Origin: Cupriavidus pauculus
GTDB taxonomy: Bacteria > Pseudomonadota > Gammaproteobacteria > Burkholderiales > Burkholderiaceae
Length of the DNA stretch: 64,000 bases
Assembly (NCBI RefSeq): GCF_022179805.1
Contig: NZ_BPUO01000008.1
Location: forward strand, 1-64,000
Direction: 5' to 3'
Part shown: piece by piece, positions 1-6,831 of the stretch
Numbering within the stretch: the first letter of the stretch is position 1
How the letters are laid out: each line of letters starts with the position of its first letter
The notes under the pieces: generated by a model
What the model was told of the DNA's origin: nothing
Seen by the model: the letters and a program-made list of their open reading frames with translations, nothing else
Databases searched by the model: none
Position numbers and translations under genes: made by a program

Positions 1-72
1 GGCGATCAGATCTTCGGGAATGGTCGGCAGCTCACGATCGGCGGCCTGGCTCGTCTTGGTTCTACGTGGCAT
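1..72 (-). CDS. IS256-family (Mutator-type) transposase, N-terminal fragment
   Basis: Only the first 24 codons are visible. They read MPRRTKTSQAADRELPTIPE and then DLIA, which matches the usual N-terminus of IS256-family transposases in Burkholderiaceae, where a Pro-rich 'LPTIPxxL' segment precedes the conserved region. An AAGGAG ribosome-binding site lies 6 bases before the ATG at 72. The DDE catalytic residues are outside the window, so activity cannot be judged. The assignment rests on this short stretch plus the IS256-like terminus beside it. Confidence 0.7.
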   Translation of the reverse strand, partial: MPRRTKTSQAADRELPTIPEDLIA

Positions 73-126
73 GACATGCTCCTTGGCGACATGTTATGCC
101 CTAAACACAAAATTTCTGACGGGCCC
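1..126 (-). mobile_element. End of an IS256-family insertion sequence (partial)
   Basis: The window opens inside an insertion sequence. The transposase start is at 72 on the minus strand and the element continues beyond base 1. Its terminus is near 120-128, where the motif ACACAAAATTTCTGAC (about 105-120) resembles the terminal inverted repeat common to IS256-family elements. The other end and the target duplication are outside the window, so the exact boundary is estimated. The reading frame of the neighbouring gene (101-544) runs straight into this terminus and stops there, which supports an insertion at this point. Confidence 0.7.
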
Positions 127-544
127 GTTCACGCCCGGGCAGCACAGTTTCCACCCAATAGCTATCGACCAGGAATTGCTTCTTGACCTCATCGTGATCC
201 GCGAGACCGGCAGGAAAATTCTGCGCGAGATCTCCATTCGGGTCATCAAAAAAACTCACCACGTCGACATCTCTCGGATTGCGGGCCTCGAGAATCTCAA
301 CGTTCTCACTAAAGCTCCCGTTCAACCACTGGAATCCCGATGTGATGCCAGCCGCGTGGAGAGCAGCACGAAAATTTAGAAAGCCTCGCAAGATCTGACA
401 ACGCTGCCAAGATGTCGCAAATCGCATCACGACAGAATGGACTGAAACTTCGTATGGCGACCTGTCCGGACTGACAGGGTCAAGATCGTTGACAGGTGGA
501 AGCACCAGCATTGCATTCCAAGCCGGAATAGGCACTAGGCTCAT
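101..544 (-). pseudogene. DUF6932-family protein, 3' end removed by IS insertion
   Basis: The product begins MSLVPIPAWNAMLVLPPVND and contains SPDRSPYEVS, ALHAAGI, FQWLNGSFSEN and PRDVDVVSFF. These match the DUF6932 family, a family of unknown biochemistry whose G-S-F and D-x-D pattern recalls nucleotidyltransferases. Homologues continue about 40-60 residues further. Here the frame meets the IS256 terminus after LPGRERARQ and ends a few codons later at 101 using IS bases. The start at 544 is chosen because family members begin at the PIPxWN segment; an in-frame start at 574 would add ten residues. The gene is probably non-functional. Its continuation should lie on the far side of the element. 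Confidence 0.65.
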
Positions 545-724
545 ATGGAATTGGCTCGACCAATGGGCTTGCAAGTAGCCCCTAGCCGCCCAAGCGGTTG
601 CGCCACCAGCACCGCCCTCCCAAGAGGCGACTGAACTGTTTTCTTCGACCCGATTTATGGTCGAACGATCTTACACATGAAGGCTGCGCGAAGCGACCCG
701 AGACACCTTACCCTCTGACCTGGC
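545..724. other. Intergenic, no gene recognised
   Basis: This stretch separates the interrupted DUF6932 gene from the 3' end of the aadA-like gene. The plus strand becomes extremely C-rich from about 720 into the coding end of the aadA-like gene. I see no integron recombination site, no integrase gene and no convincing terminator here. Confidence 0.5.
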
Positions 725-1543
725 TCACACGTCGCCCACCTCCCCCACCAACCTCCCCTCAACCACCCCCCGCACAAACCGAACAAACCCCGCCACATCC
801 TCCCCACTCACCACCATCCCCGCCTGCTCAACACCCAAATACCCAGCCCGCGCATCCATCAGCACCTGCCTGTATCCCAAAGGCACCCTCTCCAACACCC
901 AATCCGCCGCCACATCCTTCGGCGCGATCTCGCCCGTTGCGGCGCTGTACCAGATCCTTGCAAGCGCCAGGATGACGTTGCGTTCGTCGCCGTCCCAATC
1001 GGCTTCGCTGTTCCACTGCGCCACGGTGTCGCGCAGGGCGGCAGTGAAGTCTTTCGGGGGGATTGGATCCAAAATGCTTGCAGCCGATGCGCCGATCAGC
1101 GCCACGCTATGCCGCCGAACCTTGGTCAGCAGGATGGCCAGGTCGTGGTCGGTCGTCGGGGGTTCGAAGATGCCGGCGAGCAGGTCGGTGCGCAGCCATT
1201 CGCCGAATTGCAGTTCGCGGCGCGCCGGGTAGCGCCACGGCACTATTTCGTCGCGGGCGACGACCGTGACTTCCAGCGCGCGCAGGCGAGCGTCGCTGCC
1301 TGGGGGTGCCGATATCGTCAGCAGGTCGCGCATCAGCGCCTGCCTGGCCGGTTCGTCGGGTCGTTCGCTGGCGATGACCAGCAGGTCGATGTCGCTGGCG
1401 GGCTTCAGGCCGCCGTCTAGCGCCGATCCGAAGAGGTGGGTGCTGGCGAGCGTGGCGCCGAGGTGTCGCGCGATGGCCGCGCAGGCGAGCAGGCATTGCT
1501 CGGCAATTTCCCTGGGAATGAACATGTGGGCCATATTGGTCAT
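725..1543 (-). CDS. aadA: AadA-family aminoglycoside 3''(9)-O-nucleotidyltransferase
   Basis: ANT(3'')/AadA enzymes transfer AMP from ATP to streptomycin and spectinomycin in the cytoplasm. The 272-residue product carries the nucleotidyltransferase motif FGSALDGGLKPASDIDLLV (about residues 38-56, with the paired Asp), LEVTVV with the expected catalytic Glu, and EWLRTDLLAGI. The C-terminal helical domain contains DLAILLTKVRRHSVAL, GDERNVILALARIWYSA and IAPKDVAADW, all hallmark AadA segments. It is about ten residues longer than cassette AadA proteins. G+C and codon use look like the host, and no attC or integrase is visible, so it is more likely an old chromosomal gene than an integron cassette. 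ATGs at 1534 and 1525 are alternative starts; the ribosome-binding site at 1543 is weak. Actual resistance is inference. Confidence 0.85.
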   Translation of the reverse strand: MTNMAHMFIPREIAEQCLLACAAIARHLGATLASTHLFGSALDGGLKPASDIDLLVIASERPDEPARQALMRDLLTISAPPGSDARLRALEVTVVARDEIVPWRYPARRELQFGEWLRTDLLAGIFEPPTTDHDLAILLTKVRRHSVALIGASAASILDPIPPKDFTAALRDTVAQWNSEADWDGDERNVILALARIWYSAATGEIAPKDVAADWVLERVPLGYRQVLMDARAGYLGVEQAGMVVSGEDVAGFVRFVRGVVEGRLVGEVGDV

Positions 1544-1776
1544 AGGCAGACTCGTTCAGGTCAGTTTCGACGGGGCAGCATACGATTTTCCGCCGCTTCG
1601 GTCACGGGTCGGCCGATATCCCCCTCCCTCTGTGGGGGACACCCGAGCCACGCCATGTCATGCCGAGGTCACAGTGCAATCCCCATAATCACCGCGAAAA
1701 ATCGATGCCGCGCGAAAGACGGGGCAGATCCCCTTCCTAGAGGGGCTTGACATTCGTAATGCCGGGGAGCTTTGCC

Positions 1777-4152
1777 ATGACCATTCGTCAGCGCATCGTG
1801 CTGCTGATCGTCCTGATGTGTCTGGCGTTGGCCGCAATTGGTGGCTACGCCGTACTGCAGACACGATCCAGCGCTTCTGAAGTGAAACAGGTGACCGAGG
1901 GCGTCGTGCCCAGCGCACTGGCGTCTGCCGACGTGGTGTCGCTGGTCAAGGACATCCAGCTTGCCACCATGACCCTGGTCTACGCGCCCGACGCCAATCT
2001 GCTGGCGCAGGCGCAGGAAGACCTGAAGGCCAAACAGGCCACGCTGCGCGACGCGCTGGCCAAACAGTCCGGCAGCGCCGCCACGCGCGCGCAGAAGGGT
2101 CTGCTGGCGCAGGCCGATGAAAGCCTGACCAACTACTTCGATGCCATCCGCGAGACGGCGGAGATGAAGGCCGCCGGCCGCGACGAAATCGCGCAGGCGT
2201 TTCTGTTCGCCAACGTGGCGCGCTATCGCGACGAGATGGAGAAGATCGTCGATACGCTGCGCATCGAGAAGAACCGCGAGAAGGACGATGCGATTGCCAC
2301 GCTGAACAGCCGGCTGGCCAGCGCCGCCGGCACCATCGGCGCGGTGTCCGCCGCCGCCGTGGTGCTGCTGTCGCTGATTGGCTGGCTGCTGCATCGCCAG
2401 ATTGCCCGCCCGCTCACGCGCATGCAATCCACCATGAGCGAGATCGCTGCGAGCCAGGATTTCACGCGCCGCATCGAGGTGGGACGCATGGACGAGATCG
2501 GCCATTCGATCGTCGCGTTCAACCAGATGATCGAGCGCATCCAGGAAAACGCCTCGCTGCTGCGGCAGAAGACCACTGACATCCAGGCCATTCTGCAGAA
2601 CATGCAGCAGGGCATCCTGACCGTGGTCGATGGCGGCGTGGTGCACCCCGAATACTCGGCCTACCTGGAAACGATCTTCGAGACCCGCGATATCGCCGGC
2701 CGCCGATTCCTGGACCTCGTGTTTGCCGATACCGCGCTGGGTGCCGATGCGCTCTCGCAGGTGGACGCAGCCATCGACGCCTGCCTGAACCAAGACGGCA
2801 TCAACTTCGTGTTCAACGAGCACCTGCTGCCCACCGAGATCGAGAAGCACCTGCCCGACGGGCAGGTCAAGGTGCTGGACCTGAGCTGGTCCGCCATCAC
2901 TGACGACACCGACACGATCATCCGCCTGATGCTGTGCGTGCGCGACGTGACGCAGCTTCGCGAGCTGGCCGCCGAGGCCAGCGAGCAGCGCCGCAGCCTG
3001 GAGATCATCGGCGAGATCCTGGCCGTCAGCGAAGAGAAGTTCCACCACTTCATGGAAACGGCGCACGGCTTCGTGCACGAGAACGAACACATCATTCGCC
3101 AGTCGACCGAGGCTGACAACGCCGCCATTGCCGCCCTGTTCCGCAACATGCACACGATCAAGGGCAATGCGCGCACCTACAAGCTCCAGCACCTGACCGA
3201 CGTGGTGCACGAAGCCGAGCAGCGGCTGGAACTGCTGCGCCAGCTGGAAAGCGAAGCCAGCGAATGGAATCCCGACGCGCTGCTGCACGACGTGGCGCGC
3301 GTGCGCGACACGCTGGCCCACTACACCACGATCAGCGAGGACAAGCTGGGCCGCAAGGGCAAGGCGCGCCGCACGGCGGGCCTGACGGCCACGCCGCTGG
3401 CCGATGCCGAGATCGGCCGTATCCGCGAAAGCCTGCGCCTGCTCGAAGGTGCGCGCACGGACAGCCTGGCTGAACTGCTGTCGATGCGAGCCGCGGTGCA
3501 CCGCATCCTGCGCGTGCTCGATGCCACCAGCATCGCCGAGGTCCTGTCGCCAGTGGTCGATGCCCTGCCCTCGCTGGCTGCCGAGCTGGGCAAGGCTGCG
3601 CCGCAGGTCAGCATCCAGGACAACGGCTACCGGCTGCGCGCCGAGGTGACGGGCATGCTGGAAAACGTGTTCACTCACCTGCTGCGCAATGCGATCGACC
3701 ACGGCATCGAGCCCGTCGACGCACGGCTGGCGGCTGGCAAGCCGGCGGCGGGCAACATCCATATCGAAGCCGGGGTCGACCAGCAACTGCTGCAGATCAC
3801 GGTGGACGACGACGGCCGCGGGCTGGCGCTGCACAAGATTCGCGCCACCGCCATCGAGCGCGGGTGGATCCATGCCGATGCCGCCACCAGCGACGACGCC
3901 ATCGCGCAGTTCATCTTCCACCCGGGATTCTCGACCGCCGCCACCGTCACCACCATCTCGGGGCGCGGCGTGGGCATGGATGCGGTGCGCGAATTCCTGT
4001 CGCGCTCGGGCGGTAGCATCGAGCTGCGCTTCACCGACAACCACGTGGGCGCTCCGTTCCGGCAGTTCCAGACGGTGGTGAGCCTGCCCGAACACTACGC
4101 GGTGGACAGCGTGGCCGTGCTGGCCGAGACGCCGGCGCCGATGGCGCACTAG
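1777..4152 (+). CDS. CheA-like membrane sensor kinase (4-helix sensor, HAMP, Hpt, HATPase)
   Basis: This 791-residue membrane kinase has TM1 near residues 5-25, a periplasmic helical sensor, TM2 near 185-207 and HAMP to about 255. A PAS-like segment follows, then an Hpt domain with MHTIKGNART, phospho-acceptor His about 459. A CheA-type HATPase domain comes next: N box LLRNAIDHG (Asn about 638), G1 DDDGRG (about 677), G2 GRGVGMDAV. No classical H-box domain is present. No CheW-like P5 domain follows the ATPase domain, so it is a hybrid of CheA logic with a transmembrane sensor. The start at 1777 has GGGGAG 8 bases upstream; an upstream TTG at 1747 lacks this. It begins a same-strand run with MCP-like, CheX-like and CheY genes. 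The stimulus is unknown. Confidence 0.85.
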   Translation: MTIRQRIVLLIVLMCLALAAIGGYAVLQTRSSASEVKQVTEGVVPSALASADVVSLVKDIQLATMTLVYAPDANLLAQAQEDLKAKQATLRDALAKQSGSAATRAQKGLLAQADESLTNYFDAIRETAEMKAAGRDEIAQAFLFANVARYRDEMEKIVDTLRIEKNREKDDAIATLNSRLASAAGTIGAVSAAAVVLLSLIGWLLHRQIARPLTRMQSTMSEIAASQDFTRRIEVGRMDEIGHSIVAFNQMIERIQENASLLRQKTTDIQAILQNMQQGILTVVDGGVVHPEYSAYLETIFETRDIAGRRFLDLVFADTALGADALSQVDAAIDACLNQDGINFVFNEHLLPTEIEKHLPDGQVKVLDLSWSAITDDTDTIIRLMLCVRDVTQLRELAAEASEQRRSLEIIGEILAVSEEKFHHFMETAHGFVHENEHIIRQSTEADNAAIAALFRNMHTIKGNARTYKLQHLTDVVHEAEQRLELLRQLESEASEWNPDALLHDVARVRDTLAHYTTISEDKLGRKGKARRTAGLTATPLADAEIGRIRESLRLLEGARTDSLAELLSMRAAVHRILRVLDATSIAEVLSPVVDALPSLAAELGKAAPQVSIQDNGYRLRAEVTGMLENVFTHLLRNAIDHGIEPVDARLAAGKPAAGNIHIEAGVDQQLLQITVDDDGRGLALHKIRATAIERGWIHADAATSDDAIAQFIFHPGFSTAATVTTISGRGVGMDAVREFLSRSGGSIELRFTDNHVGAPFRQFQTVVSLPEHYAVDSVAVLAETPAPMAH

Positions 4153-4214
4153 CCATCGCCCAGGCCGGGATTGTTGCCAAAAGAGGCAAATGCAAAGCGT
4201 AAGGATTTGGCAGG

Positions 4215-4946
4215 ATGAGTGAGTACCTGATAGGCGCCCTGCTTGGCGCGGCAATCACCGCGGTGCCAGCCTGGCTGGCGTGGCGCCACAACACGCAACG
4301 GATGCTGGCGCAGGCCGGCGCGGAACACGACCGCGCATTGGCGGCGATGCAGCAGGCCAATGCCGAACTGGCGCACCGCATCGACGAATCGGGCCGCGAC
4401 GCACAGGCATTGCAGGCGCAGGTGCAGAAGCTGGAGGCCACGGCGGCCGAGCAGGCAACAGCCATGGCCCAGCACACCGCCGAACTGGCAACTGGCCGGC
4501 AACAGCAGGCCGATGCGCTGCGCCAGGCTCGCCGCATTGCCGAGGAAACCCTGCGGCTGCGCGGGCTGGCCCACACGTTCGAGCGCTGGCACGAGCAGAT
4601 GATCTCGCTGATGGCGCGCAACCGGGCCATGCACGAGCAGAACACCGAGCTGGCGTCCATCGTCCGGCATGTGGTGATCGTCTCCCTGAATGCCTCGATC
4701 GAAGCGGCACGCGCCGGCGCGGCAGGCCGGGGCTTTGGCGTGGTCGCCAGCGAGGTACGCACGCTGGCAGCGCGTTCCGAGGCGTTGTCCAAGAGCTATG
4801 GCGACAGCCTGCACCAGAGCGACCTGACCACCACGGCCACGTTCCAGGACATCCAGGCCGGCGGCAAGATGGTTACCGCTTCGCTGGCCAGCGTGGCGCT
4901 GCTGGCCGAGCAGTTCGAGTCGACTTGCCAGGGCGCGGCGGCATGA
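4215..4946 (+). CDS. Short MCP-like signalling protein with one N-terminal membrane segment
   Basis: The product is 243 residues. It begins with one hydrophobic segment (about 4-22), continues as a long Ala/Gln-rich coiled coil (about 30-135), and ends with a chemoreceptor hairpin tip. The tip core reads NASIEAARAG then GRGFGVVASEVRTLAARS (about 158-190), the region that in chemoreceptors contacts CheA and CheW. There is no ligand-binding domain and no HAMP, and the second coiled-coil arm is shortened. It cannot be a normal transmembrane receptor. It may instead relay signals to the upstream kinase or to the CheX/CheY pair. The stop overlaps the start of the next gene (ATGA). Confidence 0.75.
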   Translation: MSEYLIGALLGAAITAVPAWLAWRHNTQRMLAQAGAEHDRALAAMQQANAELAHRIDESGRDAQALQAQVQKLEATAAEQATAMAQHTAELATGRQQQADALRQARRIAEETLRLRGLAHTFERWHEQMISLMARNRAMHEQNTELASIVRHVVIVSLNASIEAARAGAAGRGFGVVASEVRTLAARSEALSKSYGDSLHQSDLTTTATFQDIQAGGKMVTASLASVALLAEQFESTCQGAAA

Positions 4947-5482
4947 TCAGCACCCAGGCCCGGCACAGCCTTGAACGCGTGCTGCATCGCGCGGTGCAGT
5001 CACGGCTGGTGCTTCAGCCCGACGATGCCTGCACGCTGGCGCACGTCGACGCCGCTCCCAGCGTGGGCATGCCGGACGACGTGGTCGTGGTGCTCACGAT
5101 CTCGTCGATGGGCTTCCGCTACATGCTGTTCCTGCGCTTTCCGGCCGACGCCGGCACCGCGGACTACTTCGCGCACGGCGACGCCAGCCAGCTACACGAC
5201 GCGCTGCTGGAACTGGGCAACCTGTGCTGTGGCGCCATCAACCAGGACCTGGGCCGGCATTTTCCGGATCTCGGCATGTCCACGCCGTATGTGCTGGCCG
5301 GCCCAAGCCTGCGCCACGTGGACAGCCTGAAACCCGACTATCGCGCCGATTTCGACGTGATCATCGGCACATCGGCACGCCTGGGCGTGACGATGTGCCT
5401 GTTCACGCGTGTACCCGTCGACTTCCATGTCGGCGAAGCGGTAGAGGAAGCGAGCAGCGACGGCGAACTGGAACTGTTCTGA
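4943..5482 (+). CDS. CheX-like (CheC/CheX-family) protein
   Basis: The 179-residue product resembles the CheX/CheC phosphatase fold. It has a central LLELGNLCCGAINQDLGRHF helix, matching the E/N-x-x-N helix that removes phosphate from CheY-P in this family. It also has alternating beta segments (VVVVLTIS, YMLFLRF, FDVIIG, VTMCLFTRVPV). The start ATG overlaps the preceding stop, so it is translationally coupled to the MCP-like gene, and cheY-like follows 56 bases later. A CheY-P phosphatase role is inferred from family and context. Asn in the helix is seen; the exact Glu partner could not be verified. The acidic tail SSDGELELF is unusual. Confidence 0.65.
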   Translation: MISTQARHSLERVLHRAVQSRLVLQPDDACTLAHVDAAPSVGMPDDVVVVLTISSMGFRYMLFLRFPADAGTADYFAHGDASQLHDALLELGNLCCGAINQDLGRHFPDLGMSTPYVLAGPSLRHVDSLKPDYRADFDVIIGTSARLGVTMCLFTRVPVDFHVGEAVEEASSDGELELF

Positions 5483-5538
5483 CAGCCCAGGTGCCCCGCG
5501 ATTTTGATGTTTGGATGATTTCCCGCAGGAGTAACGAA

Positions 5539-5904
5539 GTGGCAAAGATTCTCGTAGTAGACGATTCCAGCGCGGTGCGCGACGAGGTGGCGAGCTTTCT
5601 GCGCGGCAACGGGCTCGACGTGCAGACCGCCGTCGACGGCAAGGACGGCCTGGCGCGCCTGAAGGCCGACCCCAGTATCCGGCTCGTGATCAGCGACGTC
5701 AACATGCCCAATATGGACGGCCTGACCATGATCGAGAAGATCCGCTCGGAACTGGCCAACAAGACCGTCAACGTGGTGATGCTGACCACCGAGAGCAGCC
5801 CGGCCATGAAGGATCGGGGCAAGGCCGCTGGCGTGAAGGGCTGGATCGTCAAGCCGTTCAAGGGCGCCGCCGCGCTGGAAGGTCTCAAGAAGCTGGCGGC
5901 CTGA
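5539..5904 (+). CDS. CheY-like single-domain response regulator
   Basis: This is a 121-residue stand-alone receiver. The acidic pair is D8-D9 in LVVDDSSAVR, the phospho-acceptor is D53 in VISDVNMPNMDG, the switch Thr lies in VVMLTTES (about 83-84), and the conserved Lys is in WIVKPF (about 105). It starts with GTG at 5539, preceded by CAGGAG at the right distance. It has no output domain, so it acts by protein contact. It is the likely target of phosphoryl transfer from the Hpt kinase at 1777 and of dephosphorylation by the CheX-like protein. Whether it contacts the flagellar motor or another target cannot be told. Confidence 0.9.
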   Translation: MAKILVVDDSSAVRDEVASFLRGNGLDVQTAVDGKDGLARLKADPSIRLVISDVNMPNMDGLTMIEKIRSELANKTVNVVMLTTESSPAMKDRGKAAGVKGWIVKPFKGAAALEGLKKLAA

Positions 5905-5927
5905 CGGGCCGAGACCGGCGGCGTGAA

Positions 5928-5972
5928 GAACCATGGAGCGGCAAACCATGGGGCGACGAACCATCGGAGACA
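5928..5972. repeat. Three imperfect 15-bp tandem repeats
   Basis: Directly after the cheY-like stop there are three head-to-tail copies of a 15-base unit: GAACCATGGAGCGGC (5928), AAACCATGGGGCGAC (5943) and GAACCATCGGAGACA (5958). Each shares the core AACCATSGRG. They lie in a 176-bp non-coding stretch before the small gene at 6081. They could bind a regulator or be slippage products. Confidence 0.6.
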
Positions 5973-6080
5973 TGGGTAATCAGAAGTTGATTCGGTCCAT
6001 ATCGGCCGACTACCATAGCTTCACTCCGATTTTCCGGATAGTGCTTTATGATTCACATTGATGAAAGGAAAGCCGTCGCC

Positions 6081-6329
6081 ATGTCGAAGATTTCGAAGAA
6101 GAAGTACCTGAAGGCGTTGAACCGGTCGCTGAAGAAGGAAGCAGGCAAGGATTTCGCGTCGAGCTTCGTCTTCTATCCCGTGGGCGCCAAGCCCAAGGAC
6201 GCCACCGGCGTGACCGCCAGCGACGCCGCCGACGCGAGCGCGCTGCAGGTCATGGAAGCGGTGCAGGCGCGCGTGTTCGCCGAGTTCAGCAGCGCGTCGA
6301 ATAGCAAGTCGTCTGCCAAGTCCGCCTGA
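6081..6329 (+). CDS. Small basic protein of unknown family, paralogous to 33143-33364
   Basis: This 82-residue product is not recognised as a named family. It starts with a Lys-rich helix (MSKISKKKYLKALNRSLKKE), has a central FVFYPVGAKPKDATGV segment, and ends in a Ser/Ala/Lys tail. The order YLxxLNxSL, FVFxPxGA, A-T/S-GV is shared with the 73-residue protein at 33143-33364, so the two appear homologous. The start at 6081 is preferred over one at 6048 because AAAGGAAAG precedes it. It sits 21 bases before the MEKHLA gene and may be co-transcribed with it. Confidence 0.6.
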   Translation: MSKISKKKYLKALNRSLKKEAGKDFASSFVFYPVGAKPKDATGVTASDAADASALQVMEAVQARVFAEFSSASNSKSSAKSA

Positions 6330-6350
6330 GCCGCTGCTGGAGTTTTTCTG

Positions 6351-6809
6351 ATGGTCCCCCGTTACAGCGATCCCGCGTTCTACGAACTGCTTGCCAGCAG
6401 TTACGCCCGGCTGCTAGGCCAGCCGCTGGTGCCGCAGCCGATGCCAGTGGCGCAAGCCACGGCGTGGCTGTACGAAGAAGCGCCCTTCGCCATCCTGGCG
6501 CACAACACCGCGCCGGATCCGGTCTTCATCTACGGTAACAAGGCGGCACAGCGTCGCTTTGAATACGACTGGGACGAGATCACGCGCCTGCCCTCGCGGC
6601 TGTCGGCCGAAGCGCCGAACCGCGAGGAACGCCAGAAGTTTCTGGAGCGCGTGCAGCGGCTTGGCTACGAAGCCGGCTACAAGGGCGTGCGCATCACCAA
6701 GTCCGGCCGCCGCTTCATGATCGAGGAAGCCACGCTGTGGCAGATGTTCGATGCTGACGGCGTGCTGCATGGCCAGGCCGTGATCGTCCCGCGCACGCGC
6801 GATCTCTGA
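6351..6809 (+). CDS. MEKHLA-domain protein (PAS-like)
   Basis: The 152-residue protein consists of a MEKHLA domain, a PAS-related fold seen in plant HD-ZIP III regulators and in many stand-alone bacterial proteins. Supporting segments are WLYEEAPFAILAHNTAPDPVF, the core IYGNKAAQRRFEYDW, ITRLPSRLSAEAPNREERQ, and GYKGVRITKSGRRFMIEEATLW. No output domain, membrane segment or signal peptide is seen. A small-molecule or redox sensing role is only inferred from PAS kinship. It ends a plus-strand run that converges on the rhodanese gene at 6832. Confidence 0.85.
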   Translation: MVPRYSDPAFYELLASSYARLLGQPLVPQPMPVAQATAWLYEEAPFAILAHNTAPDPVFIYGNKAAQRRFEYDWDEITRLPSRLSAEAPNREERQKFLERVQRLGYEAGYKGVRITKSGRRFMIEEATLWQMFDADGVLHGQAVIVPRTRDL

Positions 6810-6831
6810 CCGGCCCGCCGCCTCCCTTCGC

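Noticed and set aside
598..975. Pro-rich plus-strand frame near the aadA-like gene
   Set aside because: It is the complement of the aadA-like 3' end; the Pro/His repeats come from the C-rich strand.
725..1543. Integron cassette
   Set aside because: No attC, attI or integrase is visible and base composition is host-like.
1669..4254. 861-residue open frame on the minus strand opposite the kinase gene
   Set aside because: It is His/Gln/Arg-rich with no domains and mirrors a well-supported kinase; a long antisense frame is common in DNA this GC-rich.
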